A program made the position numbers and the translations under genes. From the NCBI RefSeq assembly GCF_014197245.1, contig NZ_JACIFF010000009.1, positions 1 to 64,000 on the forward strand: 64,000 bases of DNA, in the 5' to 3' direction. This DNA is from Neolewinella aquimaris. GTDB taxonomy: Bacteria; Bacteroidota; Bacteroidia; Chitinophagales; Saprospiraceae. Of this stretch, positions 25,311-33,354 are shown piece after piece (the first letter of the stretch is position 1; the number at the start of each line of letters is the position of its first letter). The notes beneath the pieces are model-generated. The model was not told the DNA's origin and searched no databases. It saw only the letters and a program-made list of their open reading frames with translations.

Positions 25311-26492
25311 GTGCATGTTATTCAACTTCTCTTGGTAACCATCTCTCTCGGCGGCCTGCTCGGTTGCAGGAACAACCTCATTGAGGTGCCGGAGTCGCCC
25401 TACCCCATCAGTGACGATTGGTTCTCGGTGGACACCATAGCGCGGGGGTTCACCATTCCGTACGGGATCGCGATCGTGAATGATGGTGAATACTTCATCA
25501 CGGACCGGGTGGGGAAAATGTATCACTATACCGACGGCTATATGAACGAGGTGGAGGGTATGCCACCGGTGGCTACCTTTGGCACCCCCGGCATTCGCGC
25601 TATTATGCACGGTGGACTGATGGATGTGAGCCTGCACCCCGCTTACGCCGATAACGGCCTTCTCTACGTTTCCTACCTGGACACTACTGGTCTAGCGCGG
25701 GTCTCGCGCTTCCAAATCCAGGACGACACGGCTACCGATTTCGATACCATTTTCACGACGAGAAACCTCAACTGGACCGGGAACGGTATGCGAATCGTGT
25801 GGCAGGACAGCACGCACTTCTTTCTAAATGTGGGCAATTCTGACTGGTCTACTTCCAGTTTTCCCATCCTGTATGCCCAAGACCTCGACAACGACGCTGG
25901 AAAAATTCATCGGCTGTTGGAGGACGGGAGTATTCCGCCCGATAATCCGATCTTCGAAGGCCGGACCTCCCCCTCCACCATCTGGAGCTACGGCCACCGG
26001 GACGTGCAGGGCTTGTACTACGAGCAATCGACTCATACCCTGTTTGGCGTGGAGCACGGCCCGAAGGGCGGAGACGAATTCAACATTATCGAGCAGGGAA
26101 AGAATTACGGGTGGCCGCTCGTTAGCTACGGCATCAATTACGACGGTCAGTGGGTATCGACCATCTCGCACGATTCTGCGGCCGCCTCTACCATATTGCC
26201 GGAACACTACTGGACCGTCCCGACGGACGACGGCGGCCAGGCCCTGGCCCCTGCCTGTCTCCTGAAAGTCGACAGCAGTACGATCGAGGACTGGAACGGT
26301 CATTTTCTCTTCGGCTCCCTCGCCTACCGAAGGCTCATGAAATTCAACCGAAAAACCGGCGAGACCTTCGGACTGGACATTGAAGGACGGGTTCGCACCA
26401 TCAAGCAACTGCCCAGCGGAGATGTGATTGCACTAATTGAACGAAATGATTTGACTAAGGCGAATGGGGTGGTGGTGCGGATTGGGGAGTGA
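25311..26492 (+). CDS. PQQ-dependent sugar dehydrogenase-like beta-propeller lipoprotein
   Basis: A 393-residue protein with a short lipoprotein signal (LLVTISLGGLLGC) and a GSDH-type six-bladed propeller. It shows IPYGIAIVNDGEYFITDRVGKMYHY in blade 1, GGLMDVSLHPAYADNGLLYVSY, the KIHRLLEDGSIPPDNP segment, ERGHRD-like YGHRDVQGLYY, and GVEHGPKGGDEFNIIEQGKNYGWP. These match the soluble aldose dehydrogenase family, which oxidises sugars with PQQ and passes electrons to the respiratory chain. GTG 25311 is used because the ATG at 25315 is out of frame. It is monocistronic. Confidence 0.88.
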   Translation: MHVIQLLLVTISLGGLLGCRNNLIEVPESPYPISDDWFSVDTIARGFTIPYGIAIVNDGEYFITDRVGKMYHYTDGYMNEVEGMPPVATFGTPGIRAIMHGGLMDVSLHPAYADNGLLYVSYLDTTGLARVSRFQIQDDTATDFDTIFTTRNLNWTGNGMRIVWQDSTHFFLNVGNSDWSTSSFPILYAQDLDNDAGKIHRLLEDGSIPPDNPIFEGRTSPSTIWSYGHRDVQGLYYEQSTHTLFGVEHGPKGGDEFNIIEQGKNYGWPLVSYGINYDGQWVSTISHDSAAASTILPEHYWTVPTDDGGQALAPACLLKVDSSTIEDWNGHFLFGSLAYRRLMKFNRKTGETFGLDIEGRVRTIKQLPSGDVIALIERNDLTKANGVVVRIGE

Positions 26493-26511
26493 GGTATTTT
26501 AAGTACTCCCG

Positions 26512-26696
26512 CCGTCTCGGGCTACAAGCCGCTCGACCTCTGCATCCGTGTAGAATCAGTGCCCGTCCGTGGTGAAAATATCCTAACCTGCCGTCTCGGG
26601 CTACAAGCCACTCGACCATTACATCCGTGTTTAATCCGTGCCCATCCGTGGTGAAAATACCATAACCTGTCGTCTCGGGCTACAAGCCACTCGACC
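26512..26696. repeat. 79-bp tandem repeat, about 2.3 copies
   Basis: Copies start at 26512, 26591 and 26670. Each begins CCGTCTCGGGCTACAAGCC, with a GGCT-aca-AGCC hairpin core, and continues with ATCCGTG heptamers about 10-11 bases apart ending in GGTGAAAATA. The ATCCGTG half is shared with 184-214. The array sits between the sugar dehydrogenase and the MarR gene. Confidence 0.85.
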
Positions 26697-26740
26697 TTAC
26701 CCCTGAATAACCGTACATTCCCGTAACCAATTACCCATTA

Positions 26741-27232
26741 ATGGAAGACGACTTTCTCGCAGAAATGAGCTACAACGGCGTGACCGCCCGCCTAAAGCGA
26801 CTAAGCGACGCCTTCCTGTACCAAACCAAGGAATTCTACACGGAACAGGACGCCGAGATCGAGCCCAACTGGCACATGGTCTTCCTCCTACTCGAAAAGC
26901 ACGGACAGCTGACCGTCACGGAAATGGCAAGTCAACTGGGGCAGTCCCACCCCGCCCTGGTGAAGTTGACGAAAAAGATGAAGCGGAAGGGCTACCTGAT
27001 TTCTCTCGAAGACGAAAACGACCGGCGCAAGTATCAGCTCACCCTCTCCGATAAGGCCCGCGCGGAACTGCCGCTACTGCACCGGTACTGGGAAGCGGGC
27101 GACCGAGCGCTGCGGGAGATGATGGACCACCACACCGCATTGCTGGACCAACTAGCCGTAGTAGAAAAGAATATGGCAGACGCGGACTTCAAGACCCGTA
27201 TGCACCACCACTTCGAATCGCTGAAGGATTGA
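26741..27232 (+). CDS. MarR-family transcriptional regulator
   Basis: A 163-residue winged-helix regulator. The recognition helix region is TVTEMASQLGQSHPALVKLTKKMKRKGYL (about residues 66-94) and the wing is SLEDENDRRKYQLTLSDKA. The N- and C-terminal helices form the dimer interface. The regulon is unknown; the GTAAC palindromes at 27564-27609 are the nearest candidate sites. It converges with a small membrane gene. Confidence 0.9.
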   Translation: MEDDFLAEMSYNGVTARLKRLSDAFLYQTKEFYTEQDAEIEPNWHMVFLLLEKHGQLTVTEMASQLGQSHPALVKLTKKMKRKGYLISLEDENDRRKYQLTLSDKARAELPLLHRYWEAGDRALREMMDHHTALLDQLAVVEKNMADADFKTRMHHHFESLKD

Positions 27233-27261
27233 TCCGACGTCCCGATGACTCAGCTACCCCA

Positions 27262-27510
27262 TCAAACCCCACCAGGTCTACGCATCCGGAACGAAAAAAC
27301 CCGCAGTTTGCGTAAGTGATAGGCATGAATGATGCAGAACACCGCGCCAGAGATGATCAACGGTCCCGAAGCGATCAGAACGCCGTAGAACACGTAAATA
27401 AAGCTCGATATCAGGTGCCAAAAGCGAAAGCCGGCCATTTCCTTTTTGGTGATGGCGTAGAAACCGGCGGCAATAGCGAGGTAACCCAGAAGTTCCGTGT
27501 ATAAATGCAT
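27262..27510 (-). CDS. Small membrane protein, three helices
   Basis: An 82-residue hydrophobic protein: helices at about 4-18, 27-47 and 50-66, then a basic C-terminal tail (RKLRVFSFRMRR). The texture (LGYLAIAAGFYAITKKE, SSFIYVFYGVLIASGP) recalls small YgjV-like inner-membrane proteins, but I cannot assign a family firmly. The start could also be 27540. It is expressed from the region with the GTAAC palindromes. Confidence 0.65.
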   Translation of the reverse strand: MHLYTELLGYLAIAAGFYAITKKEMAGFRFWHLISSFIYVFYGVLIASGPLIISGAVFCIIHAYHLRKLRVFSFRMRRPGGV

Positions 27511-27562
27511 AGGGATGGAAATTGAACTGTAAACTCCCAAAGCTGCTTCCGCAACTCATTAG

Positions 27563-27610
27563 CGTAACTGGTTACACAAATGTAACCTCGAATGATCGTA
27601 ACCAGTTACG
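27563..27610. promoter_or_regulatory. Paired GTAAC-N2-GTTAC operators
   Basis: GTAACTGGTTAC (27564-27575) and GTAACCAGTTAC (27598-27609) are exact reverse complements of each other, and each is itself a GTAAC/GTTAC palindrome. A further GTAAC half-site lies between them. They sit in a divergent promoter region between the small membrane gene and the SUMF1 gene. A T-tract follows the second site. Confidence 0.65.
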
Positions 27611-27765
27611 TTTTTTGGCTTCTATTTACGGTCGCTAATTGGATGAACTGTTTTGTCCTAGTAAAGCGGTCGGAGATAAGCCGTTAATTGTAAAAGCAGT
27701 TCTGCTGCCAGATTTTGTCTGTTGCGGTATATTGGCAAGCCTTTATTAGATCCCGCCAGCCGTTC

Positions 27766-28662
27766 ATGCACTACCTACTTAGCCTGCTCCTTTCCTTTTG
27801 CCTTGCTCCCGCGCTTGCCGCCCAGGTTGATACCGTGCACCTACCGGGTACGGACGTGAGTTTTACCATGGTTCCGCTCCCGGGCGGCACATTCACGTTC
27901 GGAGACACCGAAAAAGAGGTCACCCTATCTCCTTTTTCGATCAGCAGTCACGAAGTTACCCACGAGGCCTACCGCATTTTTCAGGTTCGCGAAAACGATA
28001 CGCCCGTAGCCGCTTCCGGAGACTGGGACGCAGATGCCGTCACCCGCCCCTCCCCACCCTACCTCGACCTGAGTTACGGGATGGGCACCCGCGGCGGCTA
28101 CCCCCAGGTGAACACCACCCAGCAGGCTGCCCTGCGCTACTGCGAGTGGCTCTACGAAAAGACCGGCCGCTTCTTCCGCCTCCCCACCGAAGCCGAGTGG
28201 GAATACGCTTGCCTCGCCGGCCAGGAACCCGATTCCGCCGACCTGCATGACCTGGCCTGGCTCTACGAAAACGGGGAAGAAACCTACCACAAGGTCGGCG
28301 AAAAGAAGCCCAACGCCTACGGACTTTACGACATGATCGGCAACGTCAGCGAATGGACGCTCGACGAGTACTACGACGACTACACCGACCGCATCGGCAC
28401 CGACCCCGACCCATGGCTACGGCCCGACGGCAAGCACTCCCGCACCGTCCGCGGCGGCTCCTTCGACACCGAAACCGCCGACGCCGGCTGCCGCACCCGT
28501 GAAAAATCCTCCCCCCGCTGGCAGGCCCGCGACCCCCAGATCCCCAAAAGCCTCTGGTGGAATGTCGATAGCGCCTTCCTGGGCTTCCGCCTCGTATCAC
28601 CCAAAAAACAGCCTACCCCAGAAGAAGTCCGTACCTTTTTTGCGGAAGCGATTGTGGACTAG
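27766..28662 (+). CDS. SUMF1/formylglycine-generating-enzyme-like secreted protein
   Basis: A 298-residue protein; ATG 27766 gives a cleavable signal (MHYLLSLLLSFCLAPALAAQ). The C-type-lectin-like SUMF1 fold is clear: MVPLPGGTFTFGD, ISSHEVTHEAYRIF, RLPTEAEWEYACLAG, NAYGLYDMIGNVSEWT, VRGGSFDTE, and FLGFRLV. In true FGEs a cysteine pair lies after the GGS[FY] motif; here only one cysteine (AGCRTRE) remains. It is therefore more likely a structural or accessory SUMF1 protein than the enzyme activating the sulfatase at 2738. The Asp/Tyr-rich stretch EYYDDYTDRIGTD may bind calcium. Confidence 0.85.
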   Translation: MHYLLSLLLSFCLAPALAAQVDTVHLPGTDVSFTMVPLPGGTFTFGDTEKEVTLSPFSISSHEVTHEAYRIFQVRENDTPVAASGDWDADAVTRPSPPYLDLSYGMGTRGGYPQVNTTQQAALRYCEWLYEKTGRFFRLPTEAEWEYACLAGQEPDSADLHDLAWLYENGEETYHKVGEKKPNAYGLYDMIGNVSEWTLDEYYDDYTDRIGTDPDPWLRPDGKHSRTVRGGSFDTETADAGCRTREKSSPRWQARDPQIPKSLWWNVDSAFLGFRLVSPKKQPTPEEVRTFFAEAIVD

Positions 28663-28819
28663 GGGATTTCAAATTGAAAATTGGTGATTTAAAATTTGTC
28701 CTCACCCGAAATGCAATCCATCGTTAATATTGCTAACTGAGTGCTCCTAATAGCTATTGGGAAATTTTAAATTTAAAATTGGTGATTTAAAATTGTACCG
28801 CCCGATGATCATTTCCCGT

Positions 28820-28927
28820 AACGAGCGGAGCGAGCAGAGCCATGCCGACGAGCGTAGCGAGCAAAGCCACAAAGACGAGCGTAGCGAGCAGAGCCACAAA
28901 GACGAGCGTAGCGAGCAGAGCCACAAA
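28820..28927. repeat. 27-bp tandem repeat, four units
   Basis: Units at 28820, 28847, 28874 and 28901, the last three almost identical (GACGAGCGTAGCGAGCAGAG, then CCACAAA). The period is nine codons, so both strands can stay open (plus strand DERSEQSHK), but there is no start or coding context. Flanking AT-rich blocks with AAATTGGTGATTTAAAAT occur at about 28677 and 28772. It fills most of the 310-bp gap 28663-28972 between the SUMF1 and oxidoreductase genes. Confidence 0.85.
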
Positions 28928-28972
28928 TTTTAAATTGAATATTGTAAATTGTAAATTATAAACCACAAGATC

Positions 28973-30289
28973 ATGCCAATCAACCGCCGTTCCTTTCTCC
29001 AAAAAACCACCGCCCTCGCCGCCGCCGGCCTGGTCGTCTCTCCCGAGCTAGCCGCACGGGTGCACATTGACGGGGCCGACGTCATAAAAATCGGGCTGAT
29101 CGGTTGCGGCGGACGGGGCACAGGAGCGGCCTTCCAGGCCCTAGCCACCGAGCAAAACGTGAAGTTGGTGGCCATGGGCGACGCTTTTCGTGACCGGCTG
29201 GACAAGGCTTATACGGGCATCCAGACCCAGCTGGCCGAAAACGAAATTGACGCGACACGACTCGACGTTGCAGAAGAAAACAAATTCGTCGGATTCGATG
29301 CCTACGAGAAAGTCATTTCGCTCTGTGACGTGGTGGTGATCGCTACCCCTCCGGGTTTTCGGCCAATTCATTTCGAAGCAGCCGTAGCGGCAGACAAGCA
29401 GATCTTCATGGAAAAACCCGTGGCCGTGGACGCACCCGGAGTACGACGGGTACTCAAGGCCGCCGAGGAAGCGAAGCGAAAAAAGCTGAACGTCGTCGTC
29501 GGTTTGCAGCGCCACTACCAAAAAAAGTACACCGAAGGCTGGGTGGATATGATGCAGAACGGCGCCATCGGCGACATCACCACCAGCTACGTGTACTGGA
29601 ACAGCGGCGGCGTGTGGGTAAGGCCCCGCGAAGCCGGACAGACCGAAATGGAATACCAGATGCGCAACTGGTACTACTTCAACTGGCTCTGCGGCGACCA
29701 CATCAACGAGCAACACATCCATAACCTCGACGTGGGCAACTGGGTCAAGCAGGACTACCCCCGGGAAGCCTCCGGATTCGGCGGTCGCCACATGCGCAAC
29801 GGCAAGGAGCACGGAGAGATCTTCGATCACCACGCCGTGGAGTACACCTACGCCGACGGCAGTCGCATGATCAGTCAGTGCCGCCACTGGAACGGAGCCA
29901 GCACCAAGGTTACCGAACAGTTTCAGGGCACGAATGGTACCGCCCCGGCTCCCGGTAAGCTGTTGACTAAATCCGGCTACGCCATACTGGACCACAACGA
30001 CCGCAAGGACCCCAACCCCTACCAACTCGAGCACGACCTGCTCTTTAAAGCCGTCGCCGACGGGGAGTACAAATACGCGGACGCCGAAAATGCCGCCAAG
30101 AGTACCCTCACCGCCGTTATGGGCCGTATGGCCACGTATTCCGGTCAGGTCGTCACCTGGGAGGAGGCCATGCAGTCAGACCTCGATCTCTCGCCGGCTA
30201 CCTACGCCTTCAATGCGCCGCCCCCGATCCTGCCCCTCGAAAACGGCTACTACCCCGTCCCCGTCCCCGGCGAGACCAAGGTGAAGTAG
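28973..30289 (+). CDS. Gfo/Idh/MocA-family oxidoreductase with Tat signal
   Basis: A 438-residue secreted dehydrogenase. The N-terminus NRRSFLQKTTALAAAGL is a Tat leader, so the protein is exported folded with its NAD(P) cofactor. The Rossmann loop is IGLIGCGGRGTG, EKPVAVD is the family lysine motif, and GDHINEQHIHNLDVGNW is the substrate-side His motif. It probably acts on a sugar or inositol derivative; in such Tat-exported members the cofactor may be tightly bound. ApbE starts 51 bp after its stop. Confidence 0.9.
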   Translation: MPINRRSFLQKTTALAAAGLVVSPELAARVHIDGADVIKIGLIGCGGRGTGAAFQALATEQNVKLVAMGDAFRDRLDKAYTGIQTQLAENEIDATRLDVAEENKFVGFDAYEKVISLCDVVVIATPPGFRPIHFEAAVAADKQIFMEKPVAVDAPGVRRVLKAAEEAKRKKLNVVVGLQRHYQKKYTEGWVDMMQNGAIGDITTSYVYWNSGGVWVRPREAGQTEMEYQMRNWYYFNWLCGDHINEQHIHNLDVGNWVKQDYPREASGFGGRHMRNGKEHGEIFDHHAVEYTYADGSRMISQCRHWNGASTKVTEQFQGTNGTAPAPGKLLTKSGYAILDHNDRKDPNPYQLEHDLLFKAVADGEYKYADAENAAKSTLTAVMGRMATYSGQVVTWEEAMQSDLDLSPATYAFNAPPPILPLENGYYPVPVPGETKVK

Positions 30290-30299
30290 TTCCTGGTGC

Positions 30300-30345
30300 C
30301 CGTCGGCCGGATACTCGTCGGCTGGATACTCGTCGGCCGAATGCA
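30300..30345. repeat. 15-bp tandem repeat between the oxidoreductase and apbE
   Basis: CGTCGGCCGGATACT occurs about three times in succession with small changes (15-bp steps). It lies just after the oxidoreductase stop and ends at the preferred apbE ATG. Translated from the upstream GTG it would give VGRILVGWILVGR. Confidence 0.65.
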
Positions 30346-31273
30346 ATTCGTCCGCCGAGTATCCTTATCGTTCGCCGTTTTTCTTCTCGCGCTATCGCTC
30401 CCCCTCCCTGCGCAGCACCGCCTGTCCGTCTCCCGCCCCGCCATGGGTACCCCCTGGTCGATTACGGTTTATGCGGACGATACATCATCCGCTCACCGCA
30501 TCATCGACAGCGCTTACGCCCGCATCGAAGCCGTCGAGCAAGCGATGAGCGACTACCGGACGGACAGTGAGATCAACCGATTAGCGCGCCTACCCCCACG
30601 CCGCTACCACCGGGTGTCTGGTGATCTATACCGAATCCTGAAATTATCGCGTCAGCTAGCCCGTCGGAGCAGGGGCGCATTCGATCCTACCGTGGGGCCC
30701 CTATCCAGACTCTGGCGCCGGGCCATACGCAGTCAGACCTTCCCGTCGGAACAGGAAATAAGTCGGGCGGGATCGCGGGTGCAGTGGAAATACCTGCGGC
30801 TGCGCCGCCCGAACCTGGTTTGGTTGGCCCGGGATAGCATGCAGCTCGACCTGGGCGGGATCGCCAAGGGGTATGCCCTCGACGCAGCCGGAGAGGTGCT
30901 CCGTACCGGTGGACTTCCCTCCTTCCTCGTCGATGGTGGAGGGGATTTGCTGCTCGGTGCGTCTCCGCCGGACCGTTCCGGCTGGCGGATAAAAGGGCCT
31001 AATGGCCCCATCGATACGGCATTCGTGGCGGTTGCCACCTCCGGCACGGCCTATAAGTACGTTGAGCACGAGGGAAACCGCTATAGCCACCTTATCGATC
31101 CCCGTACCGGAATGGGGGTCGTGGGCGTGCGGTCCGTATCCGTTTTCGCCCCGAGTGGAACGCTGGCGGACGCCCTCGCATCGGCGCTCCTGGTAACTGA
31201 TCCGCGGAAGGAACCGAAGTGGCTGAAAAAGTATGCTTCAGTTAGGTATTACCGGAAGCGTAGAGAGGATTGA
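30341..31273 (+). CDS. apbE: FAD:protein FMN transferase
   Basis: A 310-residue exported flavin transferase that attaches FMN covalently to a Thr of partner proteins such as NqrB/NqrC or RnfG. Motifs are RPAMGTPWSITVYA, AFDPTVGPLSRLW, DLGGIAKGYALDAAGEVLR (nucleotide site), LVDGGGDLL, and YSHLIDPRTGMGV followed by the Asp of SGTLADALASALLV. ATG 30341 is chosen because it yields a normal signal (FAVFLLALSLPLPAQ); the GTG at 30296 would add 15 residues made of tandem repeats. No flavinylation target is adjacent. Confidence 0.92.
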   Translation: MQFVRRVSLSFAVFLLALSLPLPAQHRLSVSRPAMGTPWSITVYADDTSSAHRIIDSAYARIEAVEQAMSDYRTDSEINRLARLPPRRYHRVSGDLYRILKLSRQLARRSRGAFDPTVGPLSRLWRRAIRSQTFPSEQEISRAGSRVQWKYLRLRRPNLVWLARDSMQLDLGGIAKGYALDAAGEVLRTGGLPSFLVDGGGDLLLGASPPDRSGWRIKGPNGPIDTAFVAVATSGTAYKYVEHEGNRYSHLIDPRTGMGVVGVRSVSVFAPSGTLADALASALLVTDPRKEPKWLKKYASVRYYRKRRED

Positions 31274-31328
31274 TTGACTTCCTGGTGCTTCCCCCACCCC
31301 GTCCACCATTTCAAATCGCTGACCGGGT

Positions 31329-31364
31329 TACCCCGTCCGACCGCTTTAGCGGTCGGACGGGGTA
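31329..31364. repeat. Perfect 17-bp stem hairpin
   Basis: TACCCCGTCCGACCGCT pairs with its exact reverse complement over a 2-base TT loop. It lies between apbE (56 bp upstream) and the acyl-CoA dehydrogenase operators. It may terminate apbE, although no T-run follows, or be a single REP-like element: the gctttagc core resembles the elements after sucA. Confidence 0.85.
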
Positions 31365-31366
31365 TT

Positions 31367-31444
31367 AGCGAAAATTCGCTAAATAATGTCGGCAGTACTT
31401 GAACGGAGGGGAAATTGGGCTTAACTTAGCAGCGAATTTTCGCT
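31367..31444. promoter_or_regulatory. Two palindromic operators before the acyl-CoA dehydrogenase gene
   Basis: AGCGAAAATTCGCT (31367-31380) and its exact reverse complement AGCGAATTTTCGCT (31431-31444) are 64 bp apart. Each is nearly self-complementary, and the first is extended to TTAGCGAAAATTCGCTAA. The second ends 21 bp before the ATG. The arrangement fits two dimers of a TetR-type fatty-acid regulator bracketing a promoter. The regulator itself is not in the window. Confidence 0.65.
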
Positions 31445-31465
31445 AAGAGTTAAAAATCCTTGATC

Positions 31466-33265
31466 ATGTCAGACACGCTAACCGACCAGAAAGTCCTTAA
31501 GGGAGGTGAATTTCTCATCGCCGATGCCGACTATTCTACCACCTTCGTTCCGGAGGAATTCAATGAGGAACAACGGATGGTACGGCAGATGGTCCAGGAT
31601 TTTATCGACCAGGAGATCAAGCCTAACCTCGACAAGATCGAGAAGCAGGAAGACAACATTGCCCCGCGCCTGCTGGAAAAGATGGCCGACTTAGGTCTAT
31701 TGGGCAGTCACATGCCGGAAGAATTCGGAGGGATGGAGATGGACACCAATACCAATACCCTCATCTGCGAAGTGATGGGTGGTAGCTCGGGATCCTTCAC
31801 GGTTTCTTACGCTGCCCACACCGGCATCGGTATGCTTCCCATCCTATATTTCGGAACCGAGAAGCAGAAGCAGGATTACCTGCCCCGCCTCATCAACGGG
31901 GAACTGAAGTCCGCCTACTGCCTCACCGAGCCCGGTAGTGGATCGGACGCGATGGGGGCTAAGACCTCTGCGGTCCTTGATGGGGATGCCTACGTGCTTA
32001 ACGGGCAGAAAATGTGGATCTCCAACGCCGGATTTGCCGATGTCTTCATCGTCTTCGCCCAGGTGGATGGCGATAAGTTTACCGGATTCATCGTACCGAG
32101 CGGATTGGAGGGTTTAACCTTAGGTGCCGAAGAGGACAAACTAGGCATCAAGGGCAGCTCTACCCGCCAGGTATTCTTCGAGAACGTGCGCGTACCCGTC
32201 GGCAATAGCCTCGGTCAGATCGGCAAGGGTCATCTCATCGCCTTCAACGTCCTGAACGTCGGACGCTTCAAACTACACGCCCTGAGTATGGGTGGGGCGA
32301 AGCGTTCGCTGGAAGTAGGCATTCGCTACGCCAACGAGCGGATCCAGTTCAAACAGCCGATCGCCAACTTCGGTGCCATCAAGTACAAAATCGGTGAGGC
32401 GGGCATCCGCATCTTCGCGGGCGAAAGCGCCCTCTACCGCGTAAGCCAGCAGATCCAGGACATGAACAAGCAACTGATGGCGGACGGTAAGTCATTCGCC
32501 GAAGCCAAGTTGCTCAGTGCGGAGGAGTACGCTATTGAGTGCGCCCTGCTGAAGTTCCTGGGTTCCGAGACCCTGGATTACACCGTCGACGAAGTGGTGC
32601 AGATTCACGGCGGCATGGGGTACAGTGAGGAAACCCTCGCGCCACGCATGTACCGCGACAGCCGCATCAACCGGATCTACGAAGGAACCAACGAGATCAA
32701 CCGACTATTGAGTGTCGACATGCTGCTGCGCCGGGCCATGAAGGGTGCGCTGGACATCGTCGGACCCGCCTGGAACGTGCAGAAGGAGCTTGGTGGAATG
32801 CCCAGCATGGACCGTCCCGAGGGGGAATATGGAGAAGAAATTAAAGCCGTAGCTGACTTCAAGAAGCTGATCCTGATGGTAGCCGGAGCTGCGGCTAAGC
32901 AACAAATGGACGGCAAGATCAACCTCAAGGCCGAACAGGAGATCCTGATGAACGTAGCGGACATGCTCGGAGACTTGCTGCAGGCGGAGAGCACGCTGAT
33001 GCGGGTCCGCAAAATGCGGGACAATGGTCTCGGTAACCAGTCGCCGGAGGTGTACGATGCCGCACTGCGCACCTACCTCCACGATGCTACCGCCCGGATG
33101 CAAAAGAACGCGACCGATGCGGTTGCCAGCTTTATCGAAGGAGACTTACTGCGCACCTTCACCATGGGCATCAAGCGCTTTACCAAGTACCCACCACAGA
33201 ACGTGAAGAAGCTGCGCCGAATCGTAGCGGACTTCCTGATTGAGGCCAACGCATTTGTAATGTAG
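31466..33265 (+). CDS. Acyl-CoA dehydrogenase (long, about 600-residue form)
   Basis: A 599-residue FAD enzyme for the first step of beta-oxidation. The N-terminal helical domain (FNEEQRMVRQMVQDFI), YCLTEPGSGSDAMGAKT (flavin site), IHGGMGYSEE and RINRIYEGTNEINR, which carries the catalytic glutamate, define the core. The extra C-terminal about 170 helical residues are typical of the VLCAD-like form in Bacteroidota. ATG 31466 is preferred to TTG 31460. It is controlled from a region with two palindromic operators and ends at a strong terminator. The acyl-CoA ligase gene 690 bp downstream supplies its substrate. Confidence 0.95.
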   Translation: MSDTLTDQKVLKGGEFLIADADYSTTFVPEEFNEEQRMVRQMVQDFIDQEIKPNLDKIEKQEDNIAPRLLEKMADLGLLGSHMPEEFGGMEMDTNTNTLICEVMGGSSGSFTVSYAAHTGIGMLPILYFGTEKQKQDYLPRLINGELKSAYCLTEPGSGSDAMGAKTSAVLDGDAYVLNGQKMWISNAGFADVFIVFAQVDGDKFTGFIVPSGLEGLTLGAEEDKLGIKGSSTRQVFFENVRVPVGNSLGQIGKGHLIAFNVLNVGRFKLHALSMGGAKRSLEVGIRYANERIQFKQPIANFGAIKYKIGEAGIRIFAGESALYRVSQQIQDMNKQLMADGKSFAEAKLLSAEEYAIECALLKFLGSETLDYTVDEVVQIHGGMGYSEETLAPRMYRDSRINRIYEGTNEINRLLSVDMLLRRAMKGALDIVGPAWNVQKELGGMPSMDRPEGEYGEEIKAVADFKKLILMVAGAAAKQQMDGKINLKAEQEILMNVADMLGDLLQAESTLMRVRKMRDNGLGNQSPEVYDAALRTYLHDATARMQKNATDAVASFIEGDLLRTFTMGIKRFTKYPPQNVKKLRRIVADFLIEANAFVM

Positions 33266-33286
33266 TAATTGACCCTAACCAAATAG

Positions 33287-33328
33287 AAAGCCGCGATCTG
33301 CAGACTGCAAATCGCGGCTTCTTTTTTG
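33287..33328 (+). terminator. Rho-independent terminator of the acyl-CoA dehydrogenase gene
   Basis: AAGCCGCGAT (33289-33298) pairs with ATCGCGGCTT (33311-33320) and is followed by CTTTTTT, 24 bp after the stop. Confidence 0.85.
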
Positions 33329-33354
33329 TTACCGAGTGTCGGAGGGTACCGATC

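Noticed and set aside
28787-29002. Minus-strand frame encoding a repeated VALLATLVF hydrophobic protein
   Set aside because: It is generated by the 27-bp DNA repeat; there is no promoter, and the frame ends inside the oxidoreductase gene.
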